In this document: positions 36,437 to 47,721 of the stretch, one piece after another
How positions within the stretch are numbered: position 1 is the stretch's first letter
How the letters are laid out: the number at the start of each line of letters is the position of its first letter
Assembly (NCBI RefSeq): GCF_003589595.1
Contig: NW_020653715.1
Span: 2,810,614 to 2,874,613, forward strand
Origin: Hyposmocoma kahamanoa
Lineage: Eukaryota > Arthropoda > Insecta > Lepidoptera > Cosmopterigidae
Length of the DNA: 64,000 bases
Direction of reading: 5' to 3'
The notes under the pieces: generated by a model
What the model was told of the DNA's origin: nothing
Database searches by the model: none
What the model saw: only the letters and a program-made list of their open reading frames with translations
Program-made: the position numbers and the translations under genes

Positions 36437-36711
36437 GTCATGTGTAATTTATAAATCGAATTTCCAAGAACCGTTTTATTCTATTCCAACGTCATTCAGC
36501 CCATTACCGATTCGTGTAGCAATGTTGGCACAACTGTTTTAATGGTAAACACGTTATGACGTGGTTATTGTTGTATCTTGACAATACTTTGCAATTTATT
36601 CAGCTTGATTCTCTACAATACGCAATTGAAATCCACTTGTAAAAATTCTGCTTTTGAAAAAAATGCATTTGAATGCTGCTAGTGTTGGCGTGGTCAAACA
36701 AAGATTCTCGT

Positions 36712-36958
36712 ACCAGCAGAGCTCCTTGTAAAAGACGTCGTCCAGAGAATTACTGCCACCTGACCTGATTTCTTTAAATTATTAATTTGAGCATTGCAGC
36801 GTTTTGGTTTTGAAGGGTGCTGGTGAAATTACAGGCACATGGGACTTGTCAATTTAGGCCTCAAGTGACGGGCGCAGTGGCTGTGACCCTCAGATCTTTG
36901 TTATTTAAAGCTCTAAAGGGTACTGCAGCTGTCTCGTTGCTTAGTATTATTTTAAAAA
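36712..36958 (+). repeat. R1 repeat copy
   Basis: It runs from ccagcagagctccttgtaaa to cttagtattattttaaaaag. The late 'cgcacgacttgttcgtccc' block is missing. Confidence 0.83.
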
Positions 36959-36981
36959 GTATGAAAAAAACTCGTTTTTTA

Positions 36982-37230
36982 ACCGACTTCAACACAGGAG
37001 GAGGTTGTCAAGTCGACTGCATTGTTTTTATATATTAAACGAAAACGGCATTTGTGAACCGATTTTGATGATTTCTTTTTTTTTTTTTTTGTTAGAAAGG
37101 TACCCTCGTACCTCAGTATTAGTACCATTTAAATTTGAAGAAAAAGTTCCACCTCTAAGGGCGGCAAACGACATGATGAATCCAGTTTCGCGCACTTTCT
37201 GGTAACCGATTTCAATAAAACTTGGCAAAC
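36982..37230 (+). repeat. R4 repeat copy
   Basis: It starts ttaaccgacttcaacacagg, has 'gtgaaccgattttgatgatt' and a poly-T stretch, then ttccacctctaagggcggca and aaaacttggcaaac. Confidence 0.7.
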
Positions 37231-38349
37231 AGACGTAATTCCACGAACTTTTGACGTCGTATTTTTTAATAAAATATGGTATTAGCTCCCAGTCTTCAGT
37301 GCCCATAATTTTTCACTGGAATCAATATGGAACCATCTTATTCAGTCCGTCAATGATTTTATTATTGTTTGTTATATTTGTACGTCGTTTGGTATCATGC
37401 AGAAAAATACTAATACTGTGGAAGACCTTCTATTATGCTGTACTGCGTCGTACTGTACATGTTTCCATTGATGACTTTGGCGGTCCAATACACGCTCGAA
37501 GTTAAAGGTATTCTTGACCAAGCCTTTTTAACATTATTTGAAAATCAAGTCGAAGACAAGTCCTCCCATTGTGAGGGAGGCCTGTGGGATTATATATTGG
37601 CTAACTATTTATAAACCTCATTGGACATTCAAAGCAATTAAATTGTATTCCGTAAGTCTAAGTCTGATTTTTTTCTATTATCGGAACTAACCCAATCGGT
37701 TCCAGCTCTCAGGTTTAATTAGTCGAAGAATGAAGACAAATAAAAAGCACATCACCGTTTCCGCGCGGAACATGCGGTTCCGCCTCTCTTTACACATTTC
37801 CCACTCTATTGTTCTATAAAAGTTTAATTATTAAGTAGGTATGTATTTCTTCTTGTTAAAGCGAGGTATTTCAATGCCAGCTAATATTTTAGAAGGTAAG
37901 GCTGGGACGCCCCTAGTGTCCCGCAACTTGCGCGCTGACAATTAATATGAATAAAATAAGTACAGGCGGAGAAAATTTGACACAGTTCCAATGTCGACAA
38001 GCACGCGATGGCGACTAACGGGGCAATTTTCAAATTTTAGGGTAAAGGGTTTCAATTGAGAAATTTAGCAGAATCTCTAAACTTAAAGAGATATATCTCC
38101 ATATAAAAATTATGTGCTAAGACATTTTCTTCTCAAGTAATTGGTCCTATTAACTTGTATTCAGTTCATCCAATCGTGTAACAAATTAGCAGATTCTTTA
38201 GGTAATATCCTTAGATGTATCGTTTGTTTGATCTAGAAAAACAGTTTTTCCTGCTTCTTCTCCGGTGACTCACCTTAAATAGCATAAACGTAAATACTAA
38301 TTAAGTAAGACTAATTTATAGGTTTTCGGCAAAACAAGTTTATAAGTCT
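37231..38349. other. No gene seen
   Basis: A SINE-D/RTE tail fragment (tcctcccattgtgagggagg) lies at 37558-37605. The rest is unassigned. Confidence 0.5.
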
Positions 38350-38399
38350 CGTGACTTACTGTCGTAATACTAGGCCCGATGTTACGACTGTAAGTCACG
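38350..38399. repeat. Short hairpin (50 bp)
   Basis: cgtgacttactgtcgtaata is opposed by tgttacgactgtaagtcacg, with about 24 of 27 positions complementary. No further structure is evident. Confidence 0.65.
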
Positions 38400-38426
38400 T
38401 TTCCAGGGCAACGTTTTTTTTTTCAT

Positions 38427-38714
38427 GTTACCAAGTGTCGGACAAGTCGTTCGTCTGGTGTGCTGATATGCCATGTCCATAACAGTTGCAACACCGCTCA
38501 GAGATTTTAATCGAAAAGATCTGAGTGGGACTGCCACTGCGCCCGTTACCCTGAGACATAAGTTGAAAAGCCCCATGTGCTTGTAATTTCACTAACACCC
38601 TGACCCTTCAAAACCGAAACGCATTAATATTCACATTACTGCTTGGTGGCAGAAATGAGCAAGGTGACAATACGTACCTGGACGAACTCTTTAGCAAAGA
38701 GCTCTACTACTGCA
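38427..38714 (-). repeat. R1 repeat copy, near full length
   Basis: It starts taccaagtgtcggacaagtc, continues through gacataagttgaaaagcccc and ends agctctactactgcaatc. Confidence 0.87.
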
Positions 38715-38747
38715 ATCACAATTCATTCCGGTAAAGCACTTTACAAA

Positions 38748-38960
38748 TTACCCCAAATCTGCTAATTTTAAATAGTCTCAGTTGTGTGTAGATAGAGTGT
38801 CAATTGCAGGATATATACGTTTGGTATTGTGCTAAACGTTGAGAGTAGTTCGTTGTTAGTGGCTACCCATCAAGCTACTATACTGAACTGCCATTGCAGT
38901 TTGTTTGTATTCTGCTTTTCAATGGCCAGTCAATGCCACATTGGTATACTCTACTATTAT
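38748..38960 (+). repeat. R6 repeat fragment
   Basis: It shares ctgctaattttaaatagtct, 'gctactatactgaactgccattgca' and 'tattctgcttttcaatgg' with 42022-42212 and, reversed, with 52412-52560. Confidence 0.6.
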
Positions 38961-39530
38961 TAATATATCGACGCTTGAAATGCAAAATGGGACAAAGGAC
39001 ACCTTTGGGCCATATTGAGTTATATATACCGTTGGAATCAAACATTAGCTGATTCCAACGGTACATTGTTTAAAGCTTACTGCACACCAAGAATAAAGAA
39101 GGAAGAGCTACACTCAGTGCTCTTGGAATGCTCTATGCGTGCAATATAACAACGCGTTCAGGACGCTGTTGGGGCTGTCACGTTTCAGCAGTACCTCAGA
39201 CATGTTCACTGACGCCCGCGTAGATAGTTTCACGGCTGTTGTGCGTAAAAAGTCTGCGTCGCTACTGATGGGAAAACGTGACATCCCTAATAGCCTCCTG
39301 AAGACAGTTGCTGACAGGAGTGAGTGCCCAATTATGCGGGACTTAATAAATAATGCTAAGTCCCCAGTGAAATATAAGTACTAATATAGTTTTAATTTTG
39401 TAGCTACTAACATTTGATTGGATCTCAGTTGTCTCAATAAATAAATTTTATTATTATTATATAACTCAATATGACCAAAAGTGTCGCTTATCCCATTTTG
39501 TCTTTGAAGCGTCGACATATTTAATTTGAA
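38958..39530. repeat. Inverted pair flanking a LINE fragment
   Basis: Sequence at 38958-39032 (tatcgacgcttgaaatgcaa ... ccatattgagttatata) recurs inverted at 39461-39530 with mismatches. A 15-bp-arm hairpin (taccgttggaatca) lies at 39028-39062. Confidence 0.6.
39085..39460 (+). pseudogene. Non-LTR retrotransposon C-terminal fragment
   Basis: The frame from 39139 (81 codons) reads MQYNNAFRTLLGLSRFSSTS then DMFTDARVDSFTAVVRKKSA. It matches the lepidopteran LINE ending 'NN-FR-LM-LPRF-SAS-MF-EAR-D-FHAI-RK+-AS'. The ending ...DLINNAKSPVKYKY is followed by a (TTA)n tail near 39443. Confidence 0.8.
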
Positions 39531-39579
39531 GGCCAAATTGCAGATTAAATGAGATAAAAATTGAGATATGCATAATAAA

Positions 39580-39735
39580 TTCTATAGTAGTTTTAGTAAG
39601 GTAACATCGATCGTTATTGATCGTAATCGTGATTGAATAAATGAATGCCATCACTGCCGTTCCTCTGAAACCCTATTGAGACTCAACTACCGTTGCAACT
39701 AGATATTAGCAGAATAACAAATATTATCATAATTG
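39580..39735 (+). repeat. R5 repeat fragment
   Basis: The block attgagactcaactaccgtt followed by 'agcagaataacaaatattatcat' recurs at 42632-42760 and reversed at 51750-51905. Confidence 0.6.
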
Positions 39736-40844
39736 TAATATACTCCCAGTGGAGTCTAATGGCCGCACTTCACATGGCTACTTGTATTCGTTATTGGGTG
39801 TTTAATGTACTTGGAAAAATATTAACGCACAGACAAACATGCAGACACTGACAAGTATGACCGTCTACCAGTGACGAGGCGTGAAAATTAGTAAAGCCAG
39901 AGCAAAGCAAAAAACCTGGGCCTTAACAAAAAGTGGCGCCTGGGTGACTACATTTACAAGAGACAAGATACTAATACACTTCATTTCACTGGTTAAGTTA
40001 GTCTATACATAAAAATGAGCATAAAATTTTAGACAAACCGGTGGGAAATGAGTTATATGGACGCCTCGCCACTGCCGTCTACACATAAGGAGTTGAAATA
40101 ATGTATATAACCAAAGTGTGGACGGTTTATTTGCCTATTTGCCACGTTTGATGTGTGTCGAGAAACCGACCAGCGCGTGGTAACACGAGTTTGGTGTTTG
40201 CTGCATTTGTCGAATACGCAAACAAGGCAAGTACTTTGTCATACATGCCATCTACACATGGTGATCGTTTGCCATATATATCAAATATGCAAATACAAAT
40301 AACCTTGTGAAATGCCACCATAAAAGAAGTTACAATTATCTCTGAATAAAATTTTGTCATTATAACCGAAGCTACATAGTTTAAATTAAGATTTATGTCA
40401 TCTTTCCTGTTATAAAAATAATGTTAAGCGTCCAAACAATAAACCCTAAAAAAAACATTGATTAAAATCGAAATTAAGCACAGACCTCACAATAGCCAGA
40501 CCTAACTATTGTTAGTGTTAGACACAATAGTATCTTGTTTATTGTTGTAATATGTGGATTTGGGATACTAGGTGAAGTTTGGGAACTATGGTCATTGATT
40601 ATTCTTCAGGCTATCCAAGTGAGGCGTTCTTATTTTATCTTGATTCTAATCATTGTACAGAGCCAGCTCGGGCGAGGTACAACCCGTGCATGGCGCGAAA
40701 AAGTACCATCTACCTTTGGCTCCCTTTTGAGAGTCTTCCTCCTGATTGCCATGGCCGATCTGGAAGTCGTTAAATAGGCTTCGGACTCAGGTTGGTCGGA
40801 AAAAGAAAATTTTGTTCAAGTGGGAATTTTCTGGAGGTTCTAAC

Positions 40845-41226
40845 CAGCATTGCTTGTGCGAGGCGGCTACTTGTTACGGTCGGAATATTATAAAGTATGC
40901 CAACGACATGATAAAAACAAGATTAGACTTGACGCCATCCAACGTCGGGCAGTTCGTGATGTCGATGATCCTAAACTCATAGACGGTTTGGAGTTCCTTC
41001 GTCTACGGTGAGTCGTTGACTCTGTGTGTGTTCTACCGTTTTTATTTTATTCCTTCCTCGAACTTGCAAGATGTGTAATGATCTCCCTCCTGAAGCATTT
41101 CCTTTGCGCTGTGACAGGGGTCCTTCAAAAAGCATGTCAACAGGCTCTCAAAGGCTGGCAACGCATTAACAGCCCCTCTGATGTTGCAGATGTTCATGGG
41201 CGAAGTTTGCTTTCTTTCTACTTTTT
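40845..41226 (+). pseudogene. Jockey-like LINE C-terminal relic
   Basis: Bases 40925-41008 read RLDAIQRRAVRDVDDPKLID then GLEFLRLR, and a later frame reads SLTLCVFYRFYFIPSSNLQD, the usual 'LD-+QRRA-R-+-DP-L---L-SL-HRR---SL-VFYR' LINE block. Near the end, GWQRINSPSDVADVHGR matches the common terminal 'R-RI-SPS--A-VHGRR'. Several stops interrupt it. Confidence 0.75.
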
Positions 41227-41352
41227 ATAAAATAAAAAAGTAACGGTCTACGAGATGTTTAAGGAATGATTCTATGTTTGAGTCGAGTAGGTATAATAAG
41301 GTATAGGTTCGTAGGCATTTTTGAATTACTGTGTACAACTGTGTAAAGCATA

Positions 41353-41574
41353 TTGAGTAGTAAGACGCTGGCTTGGACTGCTTCACCGGCCGACAAAAGG
41401 CTTGTAACCCATGTAATAAATTTAATAGCTGGCCTGAGGGGACCAAATGAGGACGGATCTCGATTCAGGACGCTGCTTGATACTTTTGTCAGGAGGGCGT
41501 GCCGTAGGTTAGAAAGAATAAGACTAAAAGCAGAAAATCAGTTATACAAACAAACAAACAAACCCTTCCTTTAA
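41353..41574 (+). other. Small open frame with (CAAA)n end, unrecognised
   Basis: A 73-codon frame ends in QTNKPFL from a caaacaaacaaacaaac tail. It contains LIAGLRGPNEDGSRFRTLLD. I do not recognise it; the short-repeat tail suggests a retroelement end. Confidence 0.3.
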
Positions 41575-41779
41575 ATTAAATTAGTGTTACCATTTTACAA
41601 TAATTATTTTTACCATTTGCAATACAATGCCATCTATTGGCGGTTAGTGAACTATGTACTAGCTAAAGTTATATAAGTTATTATTTATTACGTTATTTGT
41701 GCTGCTGAAACTTTGCAATATATAAAACAAATTTTAAGATGTCAACTGCAAAACTAACGTGGTCTCTTTCTTTCTTCAG

Positions 41780-41920
41780 GAATTAGAGCAAGAGAAGCAC
41801 CTTCTCCGACGACGGCTGGACACGACACAAGGGGAGTATGAAGCCCGGATACTGGAGCTCCAGAATGACATCAAGGAGCTTACGAACAAGATTGGCTCCA
41901 GAGACACTTCTGTTAAACAG
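41780..41920 (+). CDS. BicDR: Bicaudal D-related protein, internal coding exon 1 of 4 seen
   Basis: This 141-bp exon (47 codons, phase 0 at both ends) is preceded by a pyrimidine-rich tract ending in cag and followed by a gttagt donor. It encodes a charged coiled-coil segment opening ELEQEKHLLRRRLDTTQGEY and continuing with EARILELQNDIKEL. The family shows the same order of motifs after its first coiled coil (ELE-EKH-LRRR, then an acidic E-WE-R segment). BicDR/BICDL proteins are homodimeric coiled-coil adaptors that link dynein-dynactin to cargo, such as Rab6-type vesicles, in the cytoplasm; this is known of the family, not seen here. Earlier exons with the amino-terminal CC1 box are not recognisable upstream. 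An open frame begins at 41759, but the first seven codons lie in the intron, so no start is called. The next exon is 12.4 kb downstream. Confidence 0.85.
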
Positions 41921-42021
41921 GTTAGTTTTTGCAATAATATAACACAAACATGTTTGAAGATCTCGGCGCGACGGCCTTTCGCTACGGGTGCTCGATGTGG
42001 AAGTGTAACGAACTTTTCTAA

Positions 42022-42212
42022 ATTAGTTCTGCTCCATAATTTTAAATCGTCTCAGTCGTATGTCGATAGAATTTCGAAGACAGGATTTTGTACTTTTGGT
42101 ATTCTGATGAAAGTTGTACGGGCTTGTCAGTGGCCACTAAGCTACTATTTAACCGCCATTGCAATTTTTTGGTATTCTGCACTTCGATGGGAAGCCCATA
42201 GCACGTCGAGGG
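42022..42212 (+). repeat. R6 repeat fragment
   Basis: gctccataattttaaatcgt, 'gtcagtggccactaagctact' and 'ggtattctgcacttcgatgg'. It lies about 100 bp after the exon 1 donor. Confidence 0.6.
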
Positions 42213-42631
42213 TGTAGTCTACTAAGTCAAAGTGAAATTATCCTTATTTAATAATGTAAATACATTTATCATTACAATATTTAATTTAAACATCTTAGAT
42301 AGAGAATACCTAAAGGAGCTAAACGGGTGACTATCAAGATTTTTTGTCATCCAAGTACGCAGAAGTTGTATAATAACCTTTAGTATAAAATTTTTAGTTT
42401 CAAATGGTCAATTTTGAATATCAATCGGAATCTAATTATAGAAGCGTATACATTTCCCCTTAAATGAACTTGAGACTTCATAAAGACGACTGTCGAGAAC
42501 AACTAATTTGTTTTTATTCCTCGTATTAATGTTATGGAATATTTTCGTTAACATAAATAACTAATTATTTGACATAAAGAATGTTCATTTAGTTGAAGGA
42601 CTTAAGATAATGCATATTTCAATGGTACTTT

Positions 42632-42760
42632 TTAAATAAGGCAACAACGATTGTTAGTAATTGAATGAATAAATATGCCGTCACTGAACGTCCAGTCCCT
42701 GAGACTCAACTGCCATTGCAAAAATATTTTAGCAGAGTAACAAATCGATGCCTTACTTTC
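42632..42760 (+). repeat. R5 repeat fragment
   Basis: ttgaatgaataaatatgccg followed by gagactcaactgccattgca and agcagagtaacaaatcgatg. Confidence 0.6.
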
Positions 42761-42850
42761 TCAAAATCGTATCTTATAAAGAGTAATTATTCAGAAGATG
42801 GCAAAACTTTCTATTTATTTCTTTCTATTTCTATTTATTTTATATCTTTA

Positions 42851-43014
42851 GGGTCGTATTCTAGGACTCTATTCAATGCTCAAGTCAGGATTGCACTGCC
42901 AACACAACACTGGAATTACGACCCTAATGGCAGGGACTTGAGTATGATTTCTGGTGCTTTGAATCATACTCAAGTCCTGACTTAAGCATTGAGTAGAGTT
43001 CTAGAATACGACCC
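42851..43014 (+). mobile_element. PIF/Harbinger-like MITE (164 bp)
   Basis: The inverted termini GGGTCGTATTCTAGGACTCT and the partner GGGTCGTATTCTAGAACTCT extend over about 45 bp with few mismatches. TTA lies at 42848-42850 and 43015-43017, matching the TWA duplication of this superfamily. An inner palindrome (gacttgagtatgatt) gives the element a long hairpin form. Confidence 0.85.
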
Positions 43015-43194
43015 TTAATTTGGATGCATTACTTTAAGAATATGCAAAAGCCAGCGTGTGAGTTTGTATAACAATCCATTTTTTGCATTTCAGCCACTTT
43101 GTGCAAGGCGATGAAATATTATCGTAATTGCAATATAATTTCTGTAAAGAGTGCAGTCAAAATGGAATTACAATGAGCACTGATTTCATGAAAA

Positions 43195-43278
43195 TTAGCA
43201 GGGGTCCGGGATGTCCTTGGTAGTGCCCTGGGTTGAATTCCGGATATCCATAGTACAGGGAATTATCTATTTTGATAC
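43195..43278 (+). repeat. SINE-B 3' fragment
   Basis: It contains gggttgaattccggatatcc and catagtacagggaattatct. Confidence 0.5.
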
Positions 43279-43725
43279 AAGGTATAGTCCATTTCACATT
43301 GCATAGGTACGATCACGTTTGAGGTATTTGGAAGTTTGTAAAGATCTAATGATGTAAAATCGAATGGACAAATATCGATTTAAATAATATTTTATCGAGA
43401 TAGTTTGTAACGAAGGGAGAATTGATTTAGAGACTAGAATTGATTTATGAACAAATAATAAAAAAAATAAAAAGGATTCAAGGTACTGACACGAGATACA
43501 ACTACCGCCGATTCGATTTATTGTGTAAATCTCTATGGATAAATATTCCGTTTTACGTATGCAGTATTTGGGGTAATTCATTTTTATCTTTATTGTTAAT
43601 GATTTAGGATGTGAGTGAATGATTTCTATCCACTTTATATACTGCAATAATAATTGTTTCTTAAATTTAGAATTGAAACAAATATTGTTTGTTTGTAGTC
43701 TATTGTAACATATTTATTATTTTGT

Positions 43726-44011
43726 CATTGACTTACAATTATATGGACGTCGGGTCCGCGCTGAAAAGTGTCCGAACTTATAGGGCGTTAAAATCGTATA
43801 CAGAGCGTCATTCACGCTTTAGTCTTCGTTTGTTCGACTGACAGCGAAGCAAGCAAAATTAGACAGTACTGCGATGACATTACAATTTAAATTCAACGTT
43901 TTAGCTTTTTCATATTCCTTTAAATGTCACTACGTTTAAATAGGTTGACTTGGGATATTTTTTTCGTGGTTTTTGTATTAGACCCGTCGTTCATTTACTT
44001 GTAAGTCAATG
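43726..44011 (+). mobile_element. MITE-A copy 3 (286 bp)
   Basis: A perfect 8-bp duplication TATTTTGT lies at 43718-43725 and 44012-44019. It is longer than the others because of two internal insertions (around 43845-43862 and 43893-43940). Confidence 0.9.
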
Positions 44012-44019
44012 TATTTTGT

Positions 44020-45136
44020 AGTCTGATAGAGAGAGTAATTAAAAATAGTATGCACGCAACGTTAAACTGTCAAATGTCACAGTACCCATCCTAAGTGAAA
44101 TGAAGTACTCGTATATTGTGGTTGTTTGCTACATTATCAAATTATGATTTAGATATAAAGTTAAATATGCTCATGGTCACTATATACGTACAATGACAGA
44201 TAGCAAATAAATTTGCCCTGCTGTCATAAATACATAACTGAAGGCAGAATCGATTAGGCGGAACCATCGGAAAGTAAAGTGTGTTTAGAGAAATTAGTAA
44301 CTTATGCAAAAAGGGTAAAATTTAAGACTTTAAGTTAAGACTGTAGGCGCTAGATGGCGCTAAAACTAATTTGTAAATGAGCTTTTTAAAATTGATTTTC
44401 GTCTAGATGTTCTGTGTAAACTCATAGTACAGTGATTTTATTCATCACGTAATAACGTGTAGTTATATTAATTTAAGTAAAAATAAACTTTATCGCACTC
44501 GATAATGACTTAACGTCCATAAAAATACATTATGTACATTATTATGAGAATTTTAATTTCAAACAAAGATATATTGACCTTAGTTCGAGACAAAAAAATG
44601 GCTGTGACCAAAATTCGGTGCATTTAGATGTAATTAACATTGAAACTATGTCTCTCTATTGGAACCAAGGTTGGCGGTTTGTGTTTTCTAAGTCTTTATA
44701 TTTTTTAAGCATTTTTTAAGTGAATTATTGGTTTGCCTGAAAAGTTCATGTGGTGTCGAAGTGTTAATGAAAATAATTTTAGAAAATTATATAAAACTTA
44801 AATTAATTACGTATCTGTGTTTGTCTGCAATCTTTTGCCATCTTTCGGGTAATTTTGGAATTTCATTTAAAGTTTCTTTTGTAAAATAAGCGCATAAGCA
44901 CGCTTTGGCCAGTTCAGTACTCAGCAATATGCTTTTCTACAACGCACTGCTTATGTTTCAAGTCTCGCCATTTATGTTTCCTAAACAAATTAATTCGTCA
45001 ATGTGAATAATAATTTTATAACTAAAAATAAAACTCGAGTTTTACAAATAATACTTATCTTAAAACTTAGAATAATAACGCATAGAAACCTAGTCCGCAC
45101 ATGCCAAGTGTGGCAAATTGTAGGGACTCAAATAGG
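44020..45136 (+). other. Intronic, no gene seen
   Basis: Unassigned AT-rich sequence within the 12.4-kb intron. A 23-bp block near 44884 (aaaataagcgcataagcacg) resembles the hAT-like MITE downstream. Confidence 0.5.
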
Positions 45137-45144
45137 CTTACACG

Positions 45145-45633
45145 TAGAGGTGGGCGTTTAAACGAAAAGCACTTAAAAAAGTCTGCTTTTTAAAATAAGC
45201 ACATAAGCACGCTTTTCATTTTAAGCGTAAGCGTTGGTCTGTGCGCTTAAACGTTTTCCTTTTTGTCTTCTTTCCTGCTTTTAGCACGCTTTTTAAACGT
45301 ACGTTTTAACGTTAAAAAAATAAGCAGTATTTTCTAGTTTTTTTATGTATATATATATTAATATTTTTAAATAGTTGTCATAAATAAAAATTTAACTCGT
45401 TTTTTACAAAAAACTTACTTATCTTAAAACCTTTAGTGGTCTACTTTTGCTTTTCTCTATAAACACAAGGTTCAAGCTTTTTTTAACGTAAAAGTCTATG
45501 CGCTTAAACGTTTTCTAAACGATTTTGTTCGCTTCAAACTAAAAAGCGTTTAAGTGAAAAAGCGTTTAAAAAAAGCACGCTTTTTTTAAAAAAGCTTAAC
45601 GTTTAAAAAAATAAGACGTTTTTCCCATGTCTA
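45145..45633 (+). mobile_element. hAT-like MITE (489 bp)
   Basis: Ends TAGAGGTGGG and CCCATGTCTA are inverted at eight of ten positions. A perfect 8-bp duplication CTTACACG lies at 45137-45144 and 45634-45641. The body is rich in aagcgtttaa, aaacgttt and cataagcacgctttt motifs on both strands. Confidence 0.88.
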
Positions 45634-46403
45634 CTTACACGAGCGGGCGGGCCTTCAGTGCTCAAGGTCAACTTGCACCGCGAACAGCCCAAGAATTTTA
45701 GCTAAAAATGACGAAATGTGCGGTAAATGAGTGTAAAAATACGTCAGACAAACATAAAATAGATACTAACATCACATTCCACAAGGAAGTAACGCGTTTC
45801 AACTTGTATTTTTATGTAAATATTCACTAAAAACAGAAAATTAATTTCGTTGCAACAAGATACAAAAATGTTGCAAAGTAACGGATTTTTTCTCCCCATT
45901 TTGCTATTCTGTCTCAAAATAATTATATTTCGTAATTTTTTGAGAATAGGCAATATCGCGACTGTTGCAGAATTTCTACAAATGTACACCGCCGCGACAA
46001 CATTGTAGGGAATTTACGTTAGCTATTTTTACATAATATATTTAGTATTTGTCTTCATTAGTTTCATGTGAAAATTATTATTCTTGTTCATTATACAGGA
46101 CTCATTTAAAAAAATTGTCTTGCCCAGAAATAAAACGTTCTTAACTAAACTTATTTCAGGGAACTAACACTGACTAAAAAAGTCATCGTCAGTTCTCCAA
46201 AGTCGTGTAAAAAAGACTTTCAGGTTTAGGTTCTTTATTGTTATCATGTTCTTTTCATGTGTTTATCCACAGATTATATCTGGCTATTTATATATTCAAA
46301 TTTTCATGAACTAAAGTGAAATTCGATAGTCGCACTTAGACTCGCTTTTAGGTTTTTGTTCATGTAATGAAATAAAAATTGGATACTATTTATTAACTTA
46401 ATG

Positions 46404-46618
46404 ATAATAATAATAATAACGCTCACAATCAACATAGCCCCGCACTAGGGAAACCCTGTGTCGCGGGTGCCATGGACACACACATAGACAACCACAAATT
46501 ACACCCAAACTCACGAGAGAAATAAATGTAGGCCATACAAATATTTCTCCCGGCCCGGGAATCGAACCTGGGACCTCTGCGTGGCAGTCCGGCATGGTGA
46601 CCGTTCGGCCACGGAGGC
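46404..46618 (-). mobile_element. SINE-A copy, best preserved
   Basis: On the - strand: head ctgcctccgtggccgaacgg, B-box GGTTCGATTCCCGGG, then the shared body and a (TTA)n tail (ataataataataac on the + strand). Confidence 0.88.
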
Positions 46619-46789
46619 AGTTAGTGATGAGTTAAGCAAGATACAATTTCCCCACATTTGAGGGAAATATTATTCCATGGCATCATTATTAGCGTAAGCA
46701 CAAGTTGCTTACTCCTACATGAATTTGATTTTTGCCTCACTTGTGACAATTCGTTTGATATGAAACTATCATTATATGCGTTATTATTC

Positions 46790-47004
46790 TAAGACGTAAA
46801 ACCTTTAGATGTCTCATTTCGCTATCAACACAACTTTGCAAGCTTTTTAACATAAAAGTGTATGGACTTAAACGTTTTTCTAAACGATTTTATAAGCTTC
46901 AAACTGAAAAAACGTTTAGATGAAAAGCATTTAGAAAAGCACGCTTTTTTAAATAATCACAACGTCTTAATGTTTAAAAACATAAGCAGTTTTTCCCATC
47001 TCTA
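46790..47004 (+). repeat. Right half of a hAT-like MITE
   Basis: It parallels the right part of 45145-45633 (gcttcaaactgaaaaaacgt, aaaagcacgctttttt) and ends cccatctcta. The left terminus is not found. Confidence 0.7.
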
Positions 47005-47504
47005 CTCCTAAGTGCCGTTTATTGGTCTCTTCGTTATCAAAGTCTTGTCCATTCAAAGAATTTTGTAAAGATGAAACAAGTGAAAATAATGGACTATTTA
47101 ATATGGCGAACATCGAAAGCTAAGTTAATAGTTTTTGACGGATTTGTAAACATGTGTGAGGTTCTTAGACGATTTTTTTTTCATCCTCTGACGTTTGACC
47201 TGTGGGTTTGAATTATAAACTTAAATATTTCCTGCCTGTTCTTAAAATGCGCGCTAAAATATTTTTAATATGACCATCTATGGTCTATATATATATGGTC
47301 ATGGTAATATTTTTAATATGACCATATATTGTCTACAATATAATACTATAAAAACTTTTTTTTAACTAGTGACAAAAACTACATGGAGTTTTTGACTAAC
47401 TCATCACATAGCTTTTATCGGCAAAGAAAAATTATAAAGGGAATTATTGGTAAAAGTATACAAAATTGTTACAAGACCACGTTGGTGTAGTTGCAGTGAT
47501 TTTT

Positions 47505-47721
47505 TTATTGTATCAAGCGGTGGGACGAACACGTCGTGCGCCTGGTGGTAAGCGACACGCCTGTCCATAGCAGTTGTAATGCCATTCAGAGCTTTAAATT
47601 GCAAAGATTGGTATTGCCACCCTGAGATTCCGCCTGTCACCCTGAGATTGTTAGTTAACGTGTAAGTAAGGTCGCAGTACTTCCCCGACGAATTCTTCCA
47701 CAAGAATCTCTACTGCTGTTA
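47505..47721 (-). repeat. R1 repeat copy
   Basis: ttgtatcaagcggtgggacg to aagaatctctactgctgtt. It contains a small duplication of 'ccaccctgagatt' (47620-47650). Confidence 0.83.

Noticed and set aside
36129..36542. 137-codon + strand frame
   Set aside because: Nearly all of it is the inside of MITE-B copy 2; similar frames are broken in the other copies.
41924..42217. Continuation of the exon 1 frame past the donor
   Set aside because: It enters the R6 repeat and loses coiled-coil character after the gttagt donor.
43294..43647. 117-codon - strand frame
   Set aside because: Composition is Ile/Tyr/Lys-rich as expected of AT-rich intron; no family resemblance or splice context.
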